NCBI RefSeq assembly: GCF_030718205.1
Contig: NZ_JAUZQF010000004.1
Location: 464,835-528,834, forward strand
DNA: 64,000 nt
Direction of reading: 5' to 3'
DNA from: Nonomuraea turcica
GTDB taxonomy: Bacteria; Actinomycetota; Actinomycetes; Streptosporangiales; Streptosporangiaceae
The notes under the pieces are model-generated. The model was given only the letters and a program-made list of their open reading frames with translations, had not been told where the DNA came from and made no database searches. Made by a program: the position numbers and the translations under genes. Below are positions 25,393 through 34,487 of the stretch, piece by piece (within the stretch, counting starts at the first letter, position 1; every line of letters starts with the position of its first letter).

Positions 25393-26439
25393 TCAGGATT
25401 CGAAGCCAAGTGCCAGGTACTTCTCGACGTTATCCTTGGTGATGGTCTCCGATGCGAGCGTGATGGACTGTGGCACCTGGTTTTCCACCAGATCACTCAT
25501 GCCCTTCCCCTGCGCGATCAAGCGGGCCAGTTTGATCGCCGAGGAGGCCATGGTCGGGCTGTAGGTGACGGTGGCCTGCAGCACCGACGTGCCCGACTGG
25601 ATCTCCTTCATCGCGTTGAGCGAGCCCGCCCCGCCGACCATGATGAACTCGTCGCGGCTGGCCTCCCTGATCGCGGCGAGCACGCCGACGCCCTGGTCGT
25701 CGTCGTGGTTCCAGAGCGCGTCGATCTTCTTGTGCGCCTGGAGCAGCGACGTGGCCACCTGGTTGCCGGTCTCGACCGTGAACTTGGCGTCCTGCTTGGC
25801 CGTGACGCTGAACCCGTACGTCTTCAGCGCGTCGGCGAAGCCCTTGGTGCGGTCCTGTGTCAGCGGCAGGGTGGCGATGCCCTGGATCTCGACGATCACG
25901 GGGTTCGCCACGCCCTTGTCCTTGAGCTGCTTGCCGATGAAGTGCCCGGCCGCGACGCCCATGCCGTAGTTGTCGCCGCCGACCCAGGTCCGATATGCCA
26001 ATTTGTCGGGGAAAATCCGGTCGAGGTTGATCACCGGAATGCCCGCCTCCGTGGCCTGCAGCGCGACCTGGTTCAGCTGCTGACCGTCGTTCGGCAGGAT
26101 CACCAGCGCGTTGACCTTCGCCGCGATCAACGACTCGACGGCCGAGATCTGCTGGTTGATGTCGTTGGTGGGCTCGACGGGCTTGAAGTCGATGTCGGAA
26201 TACTGCTTCGCGGTGGCCTCGGCGTTCTTCGCGATCGCCGCGATCCATCCGTGGTCGGCGGCCGGCGCGGAGAAGCCGATGGTGACCTTCGTCCCCGGCT
26301 GGTCGTTGCCGCTGGCCGCGGGGGCCGGGGCGGGGGCCGCGGTGGTGGGCCCGGCCGCGGGCTCGTTGCTGGTGCAGCCGGCCGCCAGGAGCACGGCCCC
26401 GCCGACGAGGAATCCCCTGCGCGCGACGTTCTCACTCAT
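25393..26439 (-). CDS. Sugar/polyol ABC transporter substrate-binding lipoprotein
   Basis: 348 residues from ATG 26439 (ATGA overlap with the permease). The signal has a twin-Arg-like ARRGFLVGG followed by lipobox LAAGC, Cys22, so export through Tat with lipid anchoring is possible. An Ala/Pro linker follows. Type 1 binding fold: VTIGFSAPAADHGWIAAIAKNAEA, NALVILPNDGQQLNQVA, WNHDDDQGVGVLAAI. It supplies the CUT2 transporter encoded upstream. A longer open frame to 27105 is a shadow of the permease gene. Confidence 0.9.
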   Translation of the reverse strand: MSENVARRGFLVGGAVLLAAGCTSNEPAAGPTTAAPAPAPAASGNDQPGTKVTIGFSAPAADHGWIAAIAKNAEATAKQYSDIDFKPVEPTNDINQQISAVESLIAAKVNALVILPNDGQQLNQVALQATEAGIPVINLDRIFPDKLAYRTWVGGDNYGMGVAAGHFIGKQLKDKGVANPVIVEIQGIATLPLTQDRTKGFADALKTYGFSVTAKQDAKFTVETGNQVATSLLQAHKKIDALWNHDDDQGVGVLAAIREASRDEFIMVGGAGSLNAMKEIQSGTSVLQATVTYSPTMASSAIKLARLIAQGKGMSDLVENQVPQSITLASETITKDNVEKYLALGFES

Positions 26440-27440
26440 GGTGCTCTCTCCTTCAAGTTCCGCCGCTGGAGAAGGACGGCGATGACGATGATCAGGCCCT
26501 TGGCGATCAGCTGGTCGCTGGTGTTGAGGCCGTTGAGGATGAACAGGTTGGTGATGAGGGTGAAGATCAGCAGGCCCAGGATCGAGCCCACGATCGTCCC
26601 CCGCCCCCCGGTGAGCAACGTGCCACCGATGATCACGGCGGCGATGGCGTCGAGTTCGTACAGGTCGCCGTGGGTGGACGAGCCTGTCGTGGTCCTCGCC
26701 ATGATCAGAATGGCGGCGATGCCACAGCACAGCCCGGACAGGGCGTAGAGCAGCATCGTGTGCCTGCGGACGTCGATGCCGGCCAGCCGGGCCGCCTCGG
26801 GGTTGCCGCCGACCGCGTACGTCCGCCGCCCGAACGTCGTGCGGTTGAGCATGATCCACCCCAGCACCACGACCAGAGCGAAGATGTAGACCAGCAGCGG
26901 GACGCCGAGCAACCGCTGGGTGGACAGGTCCACGAGGGCGGAGTTCTCCGGCTGGATGAGCTGCGTCTTGCGGTCGGACATGCGCTGCGCCAGCCCTCGG
27001 GCGGCCACCAGCATGGCGAGCGTGGCGATGAACGGCACCAATCGCCCGTACGAGATCAGCAACCCGTTGACCAGCCCCGCGCCGGTGCCGACGAGGATCG
27101 CGCACATGGCCATGACCCAGGGCCCGTACGACTGCGTGGCCAAGGTGGTGGCCCAGACCGAGGCGAGCGCCATGACCGCGCCCACCGACAGGTCGATGCC
27201 ACCACCGATGATCACGAACGTGGCCCCGACCGTGATCACGCCGATCGTGGCGGCCAGCGACAGGATGCTGACCAGGTTGGACGCGGTGGCGAAGTTGTCC
27301 GGCCTGGTGACCAGGCCGACCACCACCAGGATCGCCAGCGCCGCCAGCAGGCCGAGATGTCGCATCTCACCGAGACCGAAGCGGCTCACCGAAGCCACGG
27401 CCGATCCGGCGACAGGCCCCTTCGTTGTGGGCTCGCTCAT
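26436..27440 (-). CDS. Sugar ABC transporter permease (RbsC type)
   Basis: 334 residues with about ten membrane segments. Motifs FVIIGGGIDLSVGAVMALASV and AIAAVIIGGTLLTGGRGTIVGSILGLLIF are standard for CUT2 permeases. It forms the channel with the ATPase and lipoprotein genes on either side. The ATG is at 27440 and shares its last base position with the ATPase stop. Confidence 0.9.
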   Translation of the reverse strand: MSEPTTKGPVAGSAVASVSRFGLGEMRHLGLLAALAILVVVGLVTRPDNFATASNLVSILSLAATIGVITVGATFVIIGGGIDLSVGAVMALASVWATTLATQSYGPWVMAMCAILVGTGAGLVNGLLISYGRLVPFIATLAMLVAARGLAQRMSDRKTQLIQPENSALVDLSTQRLLGVPLLVYIFALVVVLGWIMLNRTTFGRRTYAVGGNPEAARLAGIDVRRHTMLLYALSGLCCGIAAILIMARTTTGSSTHGDLYELDAIAAVIIGGTLLTGGRGTIVGSILGLLIFTLITNLFILNGLNTSDQLIAKGLIIVIAVLLQRRNLKERAP

Positions 27441-28924
27441 CAGGCCGCCCTCCCATTCATGATCATGTCGAGTACGCGATGCTCGTCCAGGTCCGCCGCG
27501 TCACCCTGGTGGATCACCGTCCCCTCGCGCAGCACCAGCACCCGGTCGGCCAGGCCCAGCACCTCCGGCACCTCGCTGGAGACCAGCAGCACGCCAATGC
27601 CCCGCTCGGCCAGGTCGTGGATGACCGCGTACAGCTCGGCCCTGGCGCCCACGTCCACGCCTCTGGTGGGCTCGTCAAGCAGGAGCAGCTTGCGGCCGCC
27701 GAGCAGCCAGCGGGCGAGCACCGCCTTCTGCTGGTTGCCGCCCGACAGGTTCCTGATCGGGCGTTCGGGGTCGGGTGGCCGGATGTCCAGCATGTCCGAC
27801 AGCCGCTTGGCCTCGCTCCGCTCGCGTTTGCGATCGATCCAGCCGAACTTCGCGAACCCCGGCAGGGTGCCCAGCGTGATGTTGGCGGTAACACTCTGGT
27901 CGAGGATCAGAGCCTGGGCCTTGCGTTCCTCGGGGGCCAGGCCCATGCCGTGCCGGACGGTGCCGACGACGCCGCGGCGCACCGGCCGCCCTTCGAGCAG
28001 GACGCGGCCGGCGGCCGGGCGGGCCCCGTACACCGCCTCCAGGATCTCCGAGCGACCCGAGCCGACCAGGCCGGCCAGCCCGACGATCTCGCCCGCCCGT
28101 ACGGAGAACGACACATCGCGGAAGACGCCCGGCGCGGTCAGGCCCTCGACCCGGAGCACCTCCTCCCCCAGCGTGCGGCCACCGCGGGGCGGGAAGACGT
28201 ATTCGACGTTCCTGCCGGTCATGAGGGAGACGATCTGGGTGGTGGGGGTATCGCGGGCCGGCAGGCCGACGGCCACCGTGCGGCCGTCCTTCAGCACGGT
28301 GACCCGGTCGCCGATCTCGCGGATCTCCTCCAGGCGGTGCGAGATGTAGACCACGGCCACGCCTTGGGCGGTGAGCTCGCGGATGATGCGGAAGAGGTTC
28401 GCGACCTCGTCGTGGGCGAGAGCGGCGGACGGCTCGTCCATGATGATCAGGCGGGCGTCGTGGGAGAGCGCCCTGGCCATCGAGACGACCTGTTTGGCCG
28501 CCGGTGATAACCGCCCGACCTCGGTCGACGGCCGGATCTCCGGGTGGCCGAGCCGTTCCAGCACCTCACGGGCGGCCTTCCTGGCCGCCGGCCGGTTGAC
28601 GAAGCCGAAGCGGCCGTGTTCGTGGCCGAGGAAGATGTTCTCGGCCACGCTGAGCCCGTCGACCAGGTCCAGCTCCTGGTAGATGGTGGCGAAGCCGAGC
28701 TTGATGGCGTCGATGGGGCTGCTCGGCCGCACCTGGTCGCCGTTGAAGACGATGGTGCCCTTGTCCGGCTGGTGCACGCCGGCCAGGACCTTGATCAGGG
28801 TGGACTTGCCGGCGCCGTTCTGGCCGAGCAGGCAGTGCACCTCGCCCGCTCGCACGTCGAGATCGACGCCGTCCAGCGCGCGCACGCCGGGGAACTGTTT
28901 GACGATGCCCTTCATGACCAGCAT
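27440..28924 (-). CDS. Sugar ABC transporter ATP-binding protein (MglA/RbsA type)
   Basis: 494 residues from ATG 28924, with GAGGAG 12 bases upstream; GTG 28936, directly abutting that site, is the alternative. Domain 1: Walker A GQNGAGKST, signature LSPAAKQVVSMARAL, Walker B LIIMDEPSAAL. Domain 2: GLVGSGRSEIL, LSGGNQQKAVLARWL and LLLLDEPTRGVDVGA. It powers uptake through the adjacent permease. It follows the ROK regulator with almost no gap. Confidence 0.9.
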   Translation of the reverse strand: MLVMKGIVKQFPGVRALDGVDLDVRAGEVHCLLGQNGAGKSTLIKVLAGVHQPDKGTIVFNGDQVRPSSPIDAIKLGFATIYQELDLVDGLSVAENIFLGHEHGRFGFVNRPAARKAAREVLERLGHPEIRPSTEVGRLSPAAKQVVSMARALSHDARLIIMDEPSAALAHDEVANLFRIIRELTAQGVAVVYISHRLEEIREIGDRVTVLKDGRTVAVGLPARDTPTTQIVSLMTGRNVEYVFPPRGGRTLGEEVLRVEGLTAPGVFRDVSFSVRAGEIVGLAGLVGSGRSEILEAVYGARPAAGRVLLEGRPVRRGVVGTVRHGMGLAPEERKAQALILDQSVTANITLGTLPGFAKFGWIDRKRERSEAKRLSDMLDIRPPDPERPIRNLSGGNQQKAVLARWLLGGRKLLLLDEPTRGVDVGARAELYAVIHDLAERGIGVLLVSSEVPEVLGLADRVLVLREGTVIHQGDAADLDEHRVLDMIMNGRAA

Positions 28925-28940
28925 CGGACGTCCCACTCCT

Positions 28941-30098
28941 CTAGGCGTTGACGATCCGGTTGATGTTGTCCGGTGACAGGTAGTGCTCGATGGCGAGCAG
29001 CCCCGCCCCGAGCGCGGCCGCGTTGATCCCCGTACGGCTCGGCGTGATCGACAGATGGTGCGTGGCCAGCGGGAGCGACCTGCGATAGACCGTCTCCCTG
29101 ATGCCGGCCAGCAAATGCTCGTGCACCCGCGACAGGGCGCCGCCGATGACGATGACCTCGGGGTTGAAGAAGTTGACCAGGCTGGCCAGCACCTCGCCGA
29201 TGAGCCGGCCCGCCTCCCTGACCAGGCGCAGCGCCTGCGTGTTGCCCGACTGCACGAGCGCCACGACGTCGGCGCCGGTCTCGGCCGGGAGGCCCAGCTC
29301 GGTCAGCCGCCGGGCGATCGCGGCGCCGCCGGCCACGGCCTCCAGGCACGCGCTGTTGCCGCACCGGCAGCCGGCGTCCTCGTGGCCGCTGACCCTGATG
29401 TGCCCGATGTCGCCGGCCGAGCCCTGGGCGCCCCTGTGCAACTTGCCGTCGGCCACGATGCCGCAGCCGATGCCGGTGCCGACCTTGACGAACAGCAGGT
29501 GGTTGATGCCGGCGAAGGCGTTGCGGTGCTCGCCCAGCGCCATCACGTTGACGTCGTTGTCGACCAGCACGTTCACGCCGTCGAAGTAATCAGGGACGGG
29601 GTAGTCGTTCCAGCCCGGCATGATCGGCGGATTGTTCGGCCGCCCGGTGGCGAACTCCACCGGCCCGGGCACCCCTATCCCGACCGCGCGCAACACCGCC
29701 CGCGGCCGCCCGGCCTGGCCGAGCAGCCGGTCGAGCCGCTGGTCCACGTGCGCGAGCACTTTCTCGGGGCCCTCGTCGATCAGCAGCGAATCCTCGCACT
29801 CGGCGAGCACATTGCCGGAGATGTCCATCAGCGCCACCCGGCAGTGGGTGGCGCCCAGGTCGACGCCCGCGAACGCGTGGTCCTCGGTGTGCAGGCGCAA
29901 CTGCCGCGGCGGCCGGCCACCGGTGGACTCGCCGCTCTCGGTCTCCTCCACCAGGCCTCGCTCGATCAGCGCGTCCACGCGCTGGGAGATCGTGGACCTG
30001 GCCAGACCGGTGAGCCTCGCAAGATCGGAACGGGTCGTCGCCGAACCGGCGCTGATCAGTGTCAGCACATCTCCGGCGGAGCCCGGCAGAGGGGTCAT
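28941..30098 (-). CDS. ROK family transcriptional regulator (NagC/XylR-like)
   Basis: 385 residues. N-terminal wHTH: ATTRSDLARLTGLARSTISQRVDALIERGLV (residues 20-50). The ROK domain has GVDLGATHCRVALMD, the sugar-binding region NDVNVMALGEHRNA, GTGIGCGIV and the zinc motif GHIRVSGHEDAGCRCGNSACLE. It should repress the downstream transporter and catabolic genes until a sugar binds. It is the first gene of its operon. A perfect palindrome overlaps its start codon and suggests autoregulation. Confidence 0.92.
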   Translation of the reverse strand: MTPLPGSAGDVLTLISAGSATTRSDLARLTGLARSTISQRVDALIERGLVEETESGESTGGRPPRQLRLHTEDHAFAGVDLGATHCRVALMDISGNVLAECEDSLLIDEGPEKVLAHVDQRLDRLLGQAGRPRAVLRAVGIGVPGPVEFATGRPNNPPIMPGWNDYPVPDYFDGVNVLVDNDVNVMALGEHRNAFAGINHLLFVKVGTGIGCGIVADGKLHRGAQGSAGDIGHIRVSGHEDAGCRCGNSACLEAVAGGAAIARRLTELGLPAETGADVVALVQSGNTQALRLVREAGRLIGEVLASLVNFFNPEVIVIGGALSRVHEHLLAGIRETVYRRSLPLATHHLSITPSRTGINAAALGAGLLAIEHYLSPDNINRIVNA

Positions 30099-30107
30099 GT
30101 CGCGACA
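30098..30107. promoter_or_regulatory. Palindrome TGTCGCGACA at the ROK regulator start codon
   Basis: A ten-base perfect palindrome begins at the first base of the ROK gene's ATG and extends upstream, followed by AT-rich CATATTG on the coding strand. It may be an autoregulatory operator. The rest of the gap to 30296 shows no gene. Confidence 0.35.
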
Positions 30108-30296
30108 ATATGATCACAGATGCGGCAATTCAAGAGTGAGGATCGACCAAACTCCGCCAACTTCTGCCACAGATCGAACAAAGGCCGATCAGCCGGGATA
30201 TTTCGGGATCTGCCCCACACGCGAACGCCGGCCCCCGCCTGCAACGAGAACCGGCGCCCGCACGACAACCGGGCCGTACCACGACGGCATAGGGCG

Positions 30297-31169
30297 TCAG
30301 ATCATCGCCTTCATCGAGTCTCCGGCCGTCAGCACGTACGGCTGCTCGGCCATGATCGACTCCCAGTTGCCCGCGACCGACTCCGGCGTGATGTCGTCGT
30401 CCTTCCACCCCGGCCCCTCGGCCACGAACACCCGCGCCACCCGGCCTCCGCCGACGGTGAACACCTCGCCGCTGACCTCGCACGACTCGTGCACCAGGTA
30501 TGCCACCAGCGCGCTCACCCGTTCCGGCGTGAACTTGGCCTCGAACTCGGCCGGCAGCAGCGACTCGGTCATCCTGGTCCAGGCCACGGGCGCGATGGCG
30601 TTGGCCTTGATGCCGTTGCGCGCACCCTCGATCCCGAGCGTCTTGGTCAGCCCGACCAGTCCCATCTTGGCCGTGGAGTAGTTGGCCTGACCGAAGTTGC
30701 CGAACAGCCCGGCCGGGCTCGACGTGTTGACCAGGCGCCCGTAGCCGGCCGCCTTCATGATCGGATAGGCGGCCTGGCTGACCAGGTAGGACCCGCGCAC
30801 GTGCACCGCCATGACGGCGTCGAACTCCTCGACCGTCATCTTCCCGAACGACTTGTCCCGCAGAATCCCCGCGTTGTTGACGACGATGTCGACCGTGCCG
30901 AACGCGTCCACCGCGGCCTGCACGACGGCCCTGGCGCCGTCCGGCGTGGCGACGTTGTCGGCGTTGGCGACGGCCTGCCCGCCGTTCTTCGTGATGAGCG
31001 CCACCACCTCGGCGGCGGGCCCGGTCGAGGCGCCCGTGCCGTCGAGCGCGCCCCCGAGGTCGTTGACCACGACCTTGGCGCCCCGCTCGGCCAGCAGGAG
31101 CGCGTGCGCCCTGCCGAGGCCGTGCCCGGCCCCCGTGACGATCGCGACTCTGTCATCGAACCGAAGCAT
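30297..31169 (-). CDS. SDR dehydrogenase, 3-hydroxyacyl-CoA/17-beta-hydroxysteroid dehydrogenase-like
   Basis: 290 residues from ATG 31169, preceded by GGAGG. Motifs: TGAGHGLGRAHALLLAERGAKVVVNDLGG, NNAGILRDKSFGKMT, catalytic NTSSPAGLFGNFGQANYSTAK. The NDLGG segment and the insertion after the first beta-alpha unit are typical of the multifunctional-enzyme-2 type 3-hydroxyacyl-CoA dehydrogenases and Hsd4A-like enzymes used in fatty-acid or steroid side-chain breakdown. A GAACAACGTTC element lies just upstream at 31187. Confidence 0.87.
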   Translation of the reverse strand: MLRFDDRVAIVTGAGHGLGRAHALLLAERGAKVVVNDLGGALDGTGASTGPAAEVVALITKNGGQAVANADNVATPDGARAVVQAAVDAFGTVDIVVNNAGILRDKSFGKMTVEEFDAVMAVHVRGSYLVSQAAYPIMKAAGYGRLVNTSSPAGLFGNFGQANYSTAKMGLVGLTKTLGIEGARNGIKANAIAPVAWTRMTESLLPAEFEAKFTPERVSALVAYLVHESCEVSGEVFTVGGGRVARVFVAEGPGWKDDDITPESVAGNWESIMAEQPYVLTAGDSMKAMI

Positions 31170-31186
31170 CGAACCTCCAGCGCAGG

Positions 31187-31197
31187 AGAACAACGTT
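31187..31197. promoter_or_regulatory. GAACAACGTTC element upstream of the SDR gene
   Basis: An inverted repeat (AGAAC, three bases, GTTCT when extended) lies 17 bp before the SDR start. Similar sequences occur at 21312 and 47931. It is a likely TetR-type operator. Confidence 0.35.
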
Positions 31198-31227
31198 CTA
31201 GTACGAGTACCATAACTCGGCTCGGGC

Positions 31228-32262
31228 CTACCGATCAGCGGGGCGCCACCGTTCCGGATCGCCGGGGACCCGCACCACGCGCCCCTTGGCCGCCAGCCAG
31301 ACCAGGTGGGCGAGGGTCTCGTTGTTGGCCGCGCGCCGCATGAACGGCGGGATCGTCTCCCACGGCCGCGACCAGCTCAGCCGGGTCGCCACGTCCCAGC
31401 ATGTCACGCCGTCGCCGCCGGCGACGACCCGCTCGATCTCGGCCAGCCGCCCGTCGTGGTGCGCCAGCACGTGGTCCACCCGCTCGGCCAGTTCCAGGAA
31501 CCGGTACTCATGCGCGGGCAGCACCTCATCGACGTCCAGCTTGCGCACGGCCGCCAGCGCGTCGAGGTAGTCGGCCAGCGGGTTGGGCCCGGACTGCGGG
31601 TGCACGGCCACGATCGGCGTGATCTTGGCCAGCACGTGGTCGCCGGAGAACAGCAGCCTGCGCTCGGGCGAGACGAAGCACAGATGCCCCGGCGAGTGGC
31701 CGGGCGTCCAGACCGCCCGCAGGTCCCAACCGGGCAGGCCGAGCTCGTCGCCGTCCTCCACCAGCCGGTCGGGCGCAGCCATGGAGACCATGTGCCTGAT
31801 CATCATCGACGCGCCGGCCAGCTCGTCCAGCGTCAGCGGCGGCACCCCGCAGCGGGCCAGCAGCGCCCGCTCGCGCTGGACCAGGGAGTCGATGGCCGCG
31901 TCGTCGTAACGCTCGCGGACCAGGCGCGCGTCGGCCGGGTGCAGGCCGATCCAGGCGCCCGACGCCTCGCGGACGCGCCCGGCCAGGCCGTAGTGGTCGG
32001 GGTGGATGTGGGTGACGAGCACGGCCTGGACGTCGGTGATCGTGTACCCGGCCACGCCCAGGCCGGCGACGAGCGCCTCGTAGGCCTCGTCGGTGTTCCA
32101 CCCGGCGTCGATGACGGCCACGCCGCCGGGCAGCTCCAGGGCGTAGACCAGCACGTACCGCAGCGGGTTGACCGGGATCGGCACCGGGATGGACCACAGT
32201 CCCGGGCGTACTTGCTCGACGTCCGGGATCGTCCCGCCGGTCCACGCTTCCCGCTGCGCCAT
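31228..32262 (-). CDS. MBL-fold metallohydrolase
   Basis: 344 residues from ATG 32262. The zinc motif is VLVTHIHPDHYGLAGRV (H-x-H-x-D-H), followed by WTPGHSPGHLCFVSPERRLLFSGDHVLAKI and the late PAHEYRFLEL His. This is the glyoxalase-II/hydrolase branch; the substrate is unknown. The long open frame to 32400 runs over the divergent GST promoter and is not used. Gene order (SDR downstream, GST divergent) suggests acyl-CoA or xenobiotic handling. Confidence 0.85.
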   Translation of the reverse strand: MAQREAWTGGTIPDVEQVRPGLWSIPVPIPVNPLRYVLVYALELPGGVAVIDAGWNTDEAYEALVAGLGVAGYTITDVQAVLVTHIHPDHYGLAGRVREASGAWIGLHPADARLVRERYDDAAIDSLVQRERALLARCGVPPLTLDELAGASMMIRHMVSMAAPDRLVEDGDELGLPGWDLRAVWTPGHSPGHLCFVSPERRLLFSGDHVLAKITPIVAVHPQSGPNPLADYLDALAAVRKLDVDEVLPAHEYRFLELAERVDHVLAHHDGRLAEIERVVAGGDGVTCWDVATRLSWSRPWETIPPFMRRAANNETLAHLVWLAAKGRVVRVPGDPERWRPADR

Positions 32263-32338
32263 GCTGGCAGGGGTCACCACGAATTTCGACACATACCCGA
32301 ATATAGTTCTGGATCCGAATCGTGTTCTACTGGGAGCC

Positions 32339-33184
32339 ATGAAGCTGAGCCGCGAGATCTCAGGCGATGGCCGCTTCGTCCGGCAGCCGAACCGCTTCAC
32401 GGAACGGATCGGCCCTCCCGAACCCGGCCGGTACCGGGTCTACGCCTCCTACGCCTGCCCGTGGGCGCAGCGCGTGCTGATCGTACGGAAACTGCTGGGC
32501 CTGGAGGACCTGCTGGACGTCACGATCGTCGACCCCATCAGGGACGAGAAGGGCTGGCGCATCCCCGATGGCGACCCGGAGTATCTGTCGGAGCTCTATC
32601 ACGCGACCGACCCCGGCTACACGGGCCGCTACACCGTCCCCTGCGTCTGGGACACCCGGGACAAGCGCATCGTCACCAACGACTTCCCGCAGATCACCCT
32701 CGATCTGGAGACGTCATGGGGCACCGTCCCCAACCTCTATCCCGAGCGCCTGCGTCCCGACATCGACATCATGAACGACCGCCTCTACCACGGCCTCAAC
32801 AACGCGGTGTACGAGGCGGGCTTCGCCCGTGACCAGCAGGCGTACGAGGAGGCGGTGTCGCGGGTCTTCACCACGCTCGACTTCCTCGAGGTGCGCCTGG
32901 CGGAGTCGGACTACCTCTTCGACACCCTCACCGACAGTGACGTGCGCCTCTACACGACGCTGGCCAGGTTCGACAGCGTCTACTACGCGCACTTCAAGTG
33001 CTCGGTCCGGCGGCTGATCGACTATCCGGCGCTGTGGGCGTACGCGCGCAGGCTCTACGCCATCCCGGCCTTCCGCGAGACCACCGACTTCGACCAGATC
33101 AAGCGTCATTACTACATCACCCAGACCAACATCAACCCGAGCCGGATCGTGCCGGTAGGACCGGAGCTGGACTGGAGCCTATAG
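32339..33184 (+). CDS. Glutathionyl-hydroquinone-reductase-like GST (ECM4/GTO type)
   Basis: 281 residues from ATG 32339. The thioredoxin-fold active site is YASYACPWAQRVLIVRKLLGLE, with the single catalytic Cys of the Xi class. The remainder has TVPCVWDTRDKRIVTNDFPQI, NNAVYEAGFARDQQAYEEAV and DVRLYTTLARFDSVYYAHFKC. In the known family it reduces glutathionyl-hydroquinones; actinomycetes normally use mycothiol instead, so the thiol partner may differ. Its 3' end overlaps the convergent MFS gene by 53 bp. A degenerate KstR-like half box (GTGTTCTA) precedes it. Confidence 0.88.
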   Translation: MKLSREISGDGRFVRQPNRFTERIGPPEPGRYRVYASYACPWAQRVLIVRKLLGLEDLLDVTIVDPIRDEKGWRIPDGDPEYLSELYHATDPGYTGRYTVPCVWDTRDKRIVTNDFPQITLDLETSWGTVPNLYPERLRPDIDIMNDRLYHGLNNAVYEAGFARDQQAYEEAVSRVFTTLDFLEVRLAESDYLFDTLTDSDVRLYTTLARFDSVYYAHFKCSVRRLIDYPALWAYARRLYAIPAFRETTDFDQIKRHYYITQTNINPSRIVPVGPELDWSL

Positions 33185-34487
33185 GCGCCGGCATACGTAC
33201 GAACAGCAGGGCCGAGGCCAGCATCACGGTCGCGGCTACGGCCCAGGAGGCGGCCACGCCCGCCTGCGTGGCCAGGGCGGCGAGCGTCAGGTTGCCCAGG
33301 ATCCCGCCGGACTGCAGGGCCAGCGAGGCCGTCGAGGACACGGTGGTGCGCTCGGCGGCGGTGACCGCGTTGTGCGTCATCTCCAGGCACAGCAGTCCGG
33401 CCACGGAGTGCCCGACGAACAGCGCGACGTAGGCCGCCCCGGCCGTCAGCAGCCCAGCGGCGCCGCCCAGCCCGGCCGTCGCGGCCAGTGCGCCGACCGA
33501 TAGTGCGGCCAGGACGACACCCGCGATCGCGCCCTTGGCCGAGCCGCCGGCCAGCCGTGCCACGCGGGGCGCGAGTGCGCTGCCCGTGGCGCTGCCCGCG
33601 AACCCGAGCGCGGCGACCACGGCGTACGCCATGCTTCCCTGCTCCGCAGTGCCGGCCAGCTCGGCCAGGCGGCCCGGGGTGAGCAGCTCGATGGACATCA
33701 GCATCACGCCGGAGCTCCCGGCCGCGAGCATCAGACGACGCAGGACGGGGCCGCCGACCGCCAGCCGCACACCGGAGGCGACCCTGGCGGGCACGTCGCG
33801 CAGCACGCTCCCGAGCGATCCGGGGGCACGCGCGGGCTCGCTCAGCGCGCCGCCAGGCGCCCCGCGCCCCGGCCCAGTCAACGCGCCGCCAGGCGCCCCG
33901 CGCCCCGGCTCGGGCAGCGCGAGCAGCACCACGACCAGCAGGACAGCGGCGGCCAGTGCGCCCACCAGGCTCGGCGCCGCCAACGGGAACATCAGCTCAG
34001 GCGGCACCAGGAGCGGCAGGGCGCCACCGGCGAGCACGCCGGCGGCCAGCGACACCGACTCCACCGCGCCGCCCCGGGCCAGCCCGGGCTTGAGGTCGGC
34101 GCCGGGCCCTTCGATCCTGTGCAGCGTGTCGACGTACCAGGAGGTGGCGGGTCCGCTGGACAACGCCCTGGCGACGCCCTTGAGCACGCCGCTCACCAGG
34201 AACATCCAGAACGTCGTGGCCACGCTCATGAGCACGAGTGCCGCGGCCAGGAACGCGGCGGAGGCGGCCAGCACCACGCGCCGCCCCACGACGTCGGCCA
34301 GCCCGCCGGTCGGCAACTCCAGACCGACGGTGACGATCGAGAACACGGTCACCACCAGGCCGATCTGCGCCAGGCTGAGACCTCTCCCGGCCAGCAGGAG
34401 CACCATGGAGGCCATCATGAGCCCGAGGGGCAGCCAGGTCAGGAAGCAGACGAGCAGGTAGCGGCGTAATGCCGAGGGAGCGGTCAC
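33132..34487 (-). CDS. MFS transporter
   Basis: 451 residues with about 12 membrane segments and the MFS loop ELPTGGLADVVGRRVVLA after the second. It is probably a drug or metabolite exporter. The central cytoplasmic loop contains a duplicated GRGAPGGAL segment, matching a 36-base-period tandem repeat in the DNA around 33840-33915. GTG 34487, with AGGAGG upstream, overlaps the stop of the ArsR-like regulator, so the pair is a regulator-exporter operon. Confidence 0.88.
   Translation of the reverse strand: MTAPSALRRYLLVCFLTWLPLGLMMASMVLLLAGRGLSLAQIGLVVTVFSIVTVGLELPTGGLADVVGRRVVLAASAAFLAAALVLMSVATTFWMFLVSGVLKGVARALSSGPATSWYVDTLHRIEGPGADLKPGLARGGAVESVSLAAGVLAGGALPLLVPPELMFPLAAPSLVGALAAAVLLVVVLLALPEPGRGAPGGALTGPGRGAPGGALSEPARAPGSLGSVLRDVPARVASGVRLAVGGPVLRRLMLAAGSSGVMLMSIELLTPGRLAELAGTAEQGSMAYAVVAALGFAGSATGSALAPRVARLAGGSAKGAIAGVVLAALSVGALAATAGLGGAAGLLTAGAAYVALFVGHSVAGLLCLEMTHNAVTAAERTTVSSTASLALQSGGILGNLTLAALATQAGVAASWAVAATVMLASALLFVRMPAPIGSSPAPVLPARSGSG

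Noticed and set aside
25393..27105. Long N-terminal extension of the second sugar-binding protein
   Set aside because: The extra 222 residues mirror the permease gene, and a normal lipoprotein signal starts at ATG 26439.
33840..33915. The duplicated GRGAPGGAL stretch in the MFS gene as a functional motif
   Set aside because: It lies in a variable central loop and looks like simple GC-rich slippage; kept only as a note in the gene entry.
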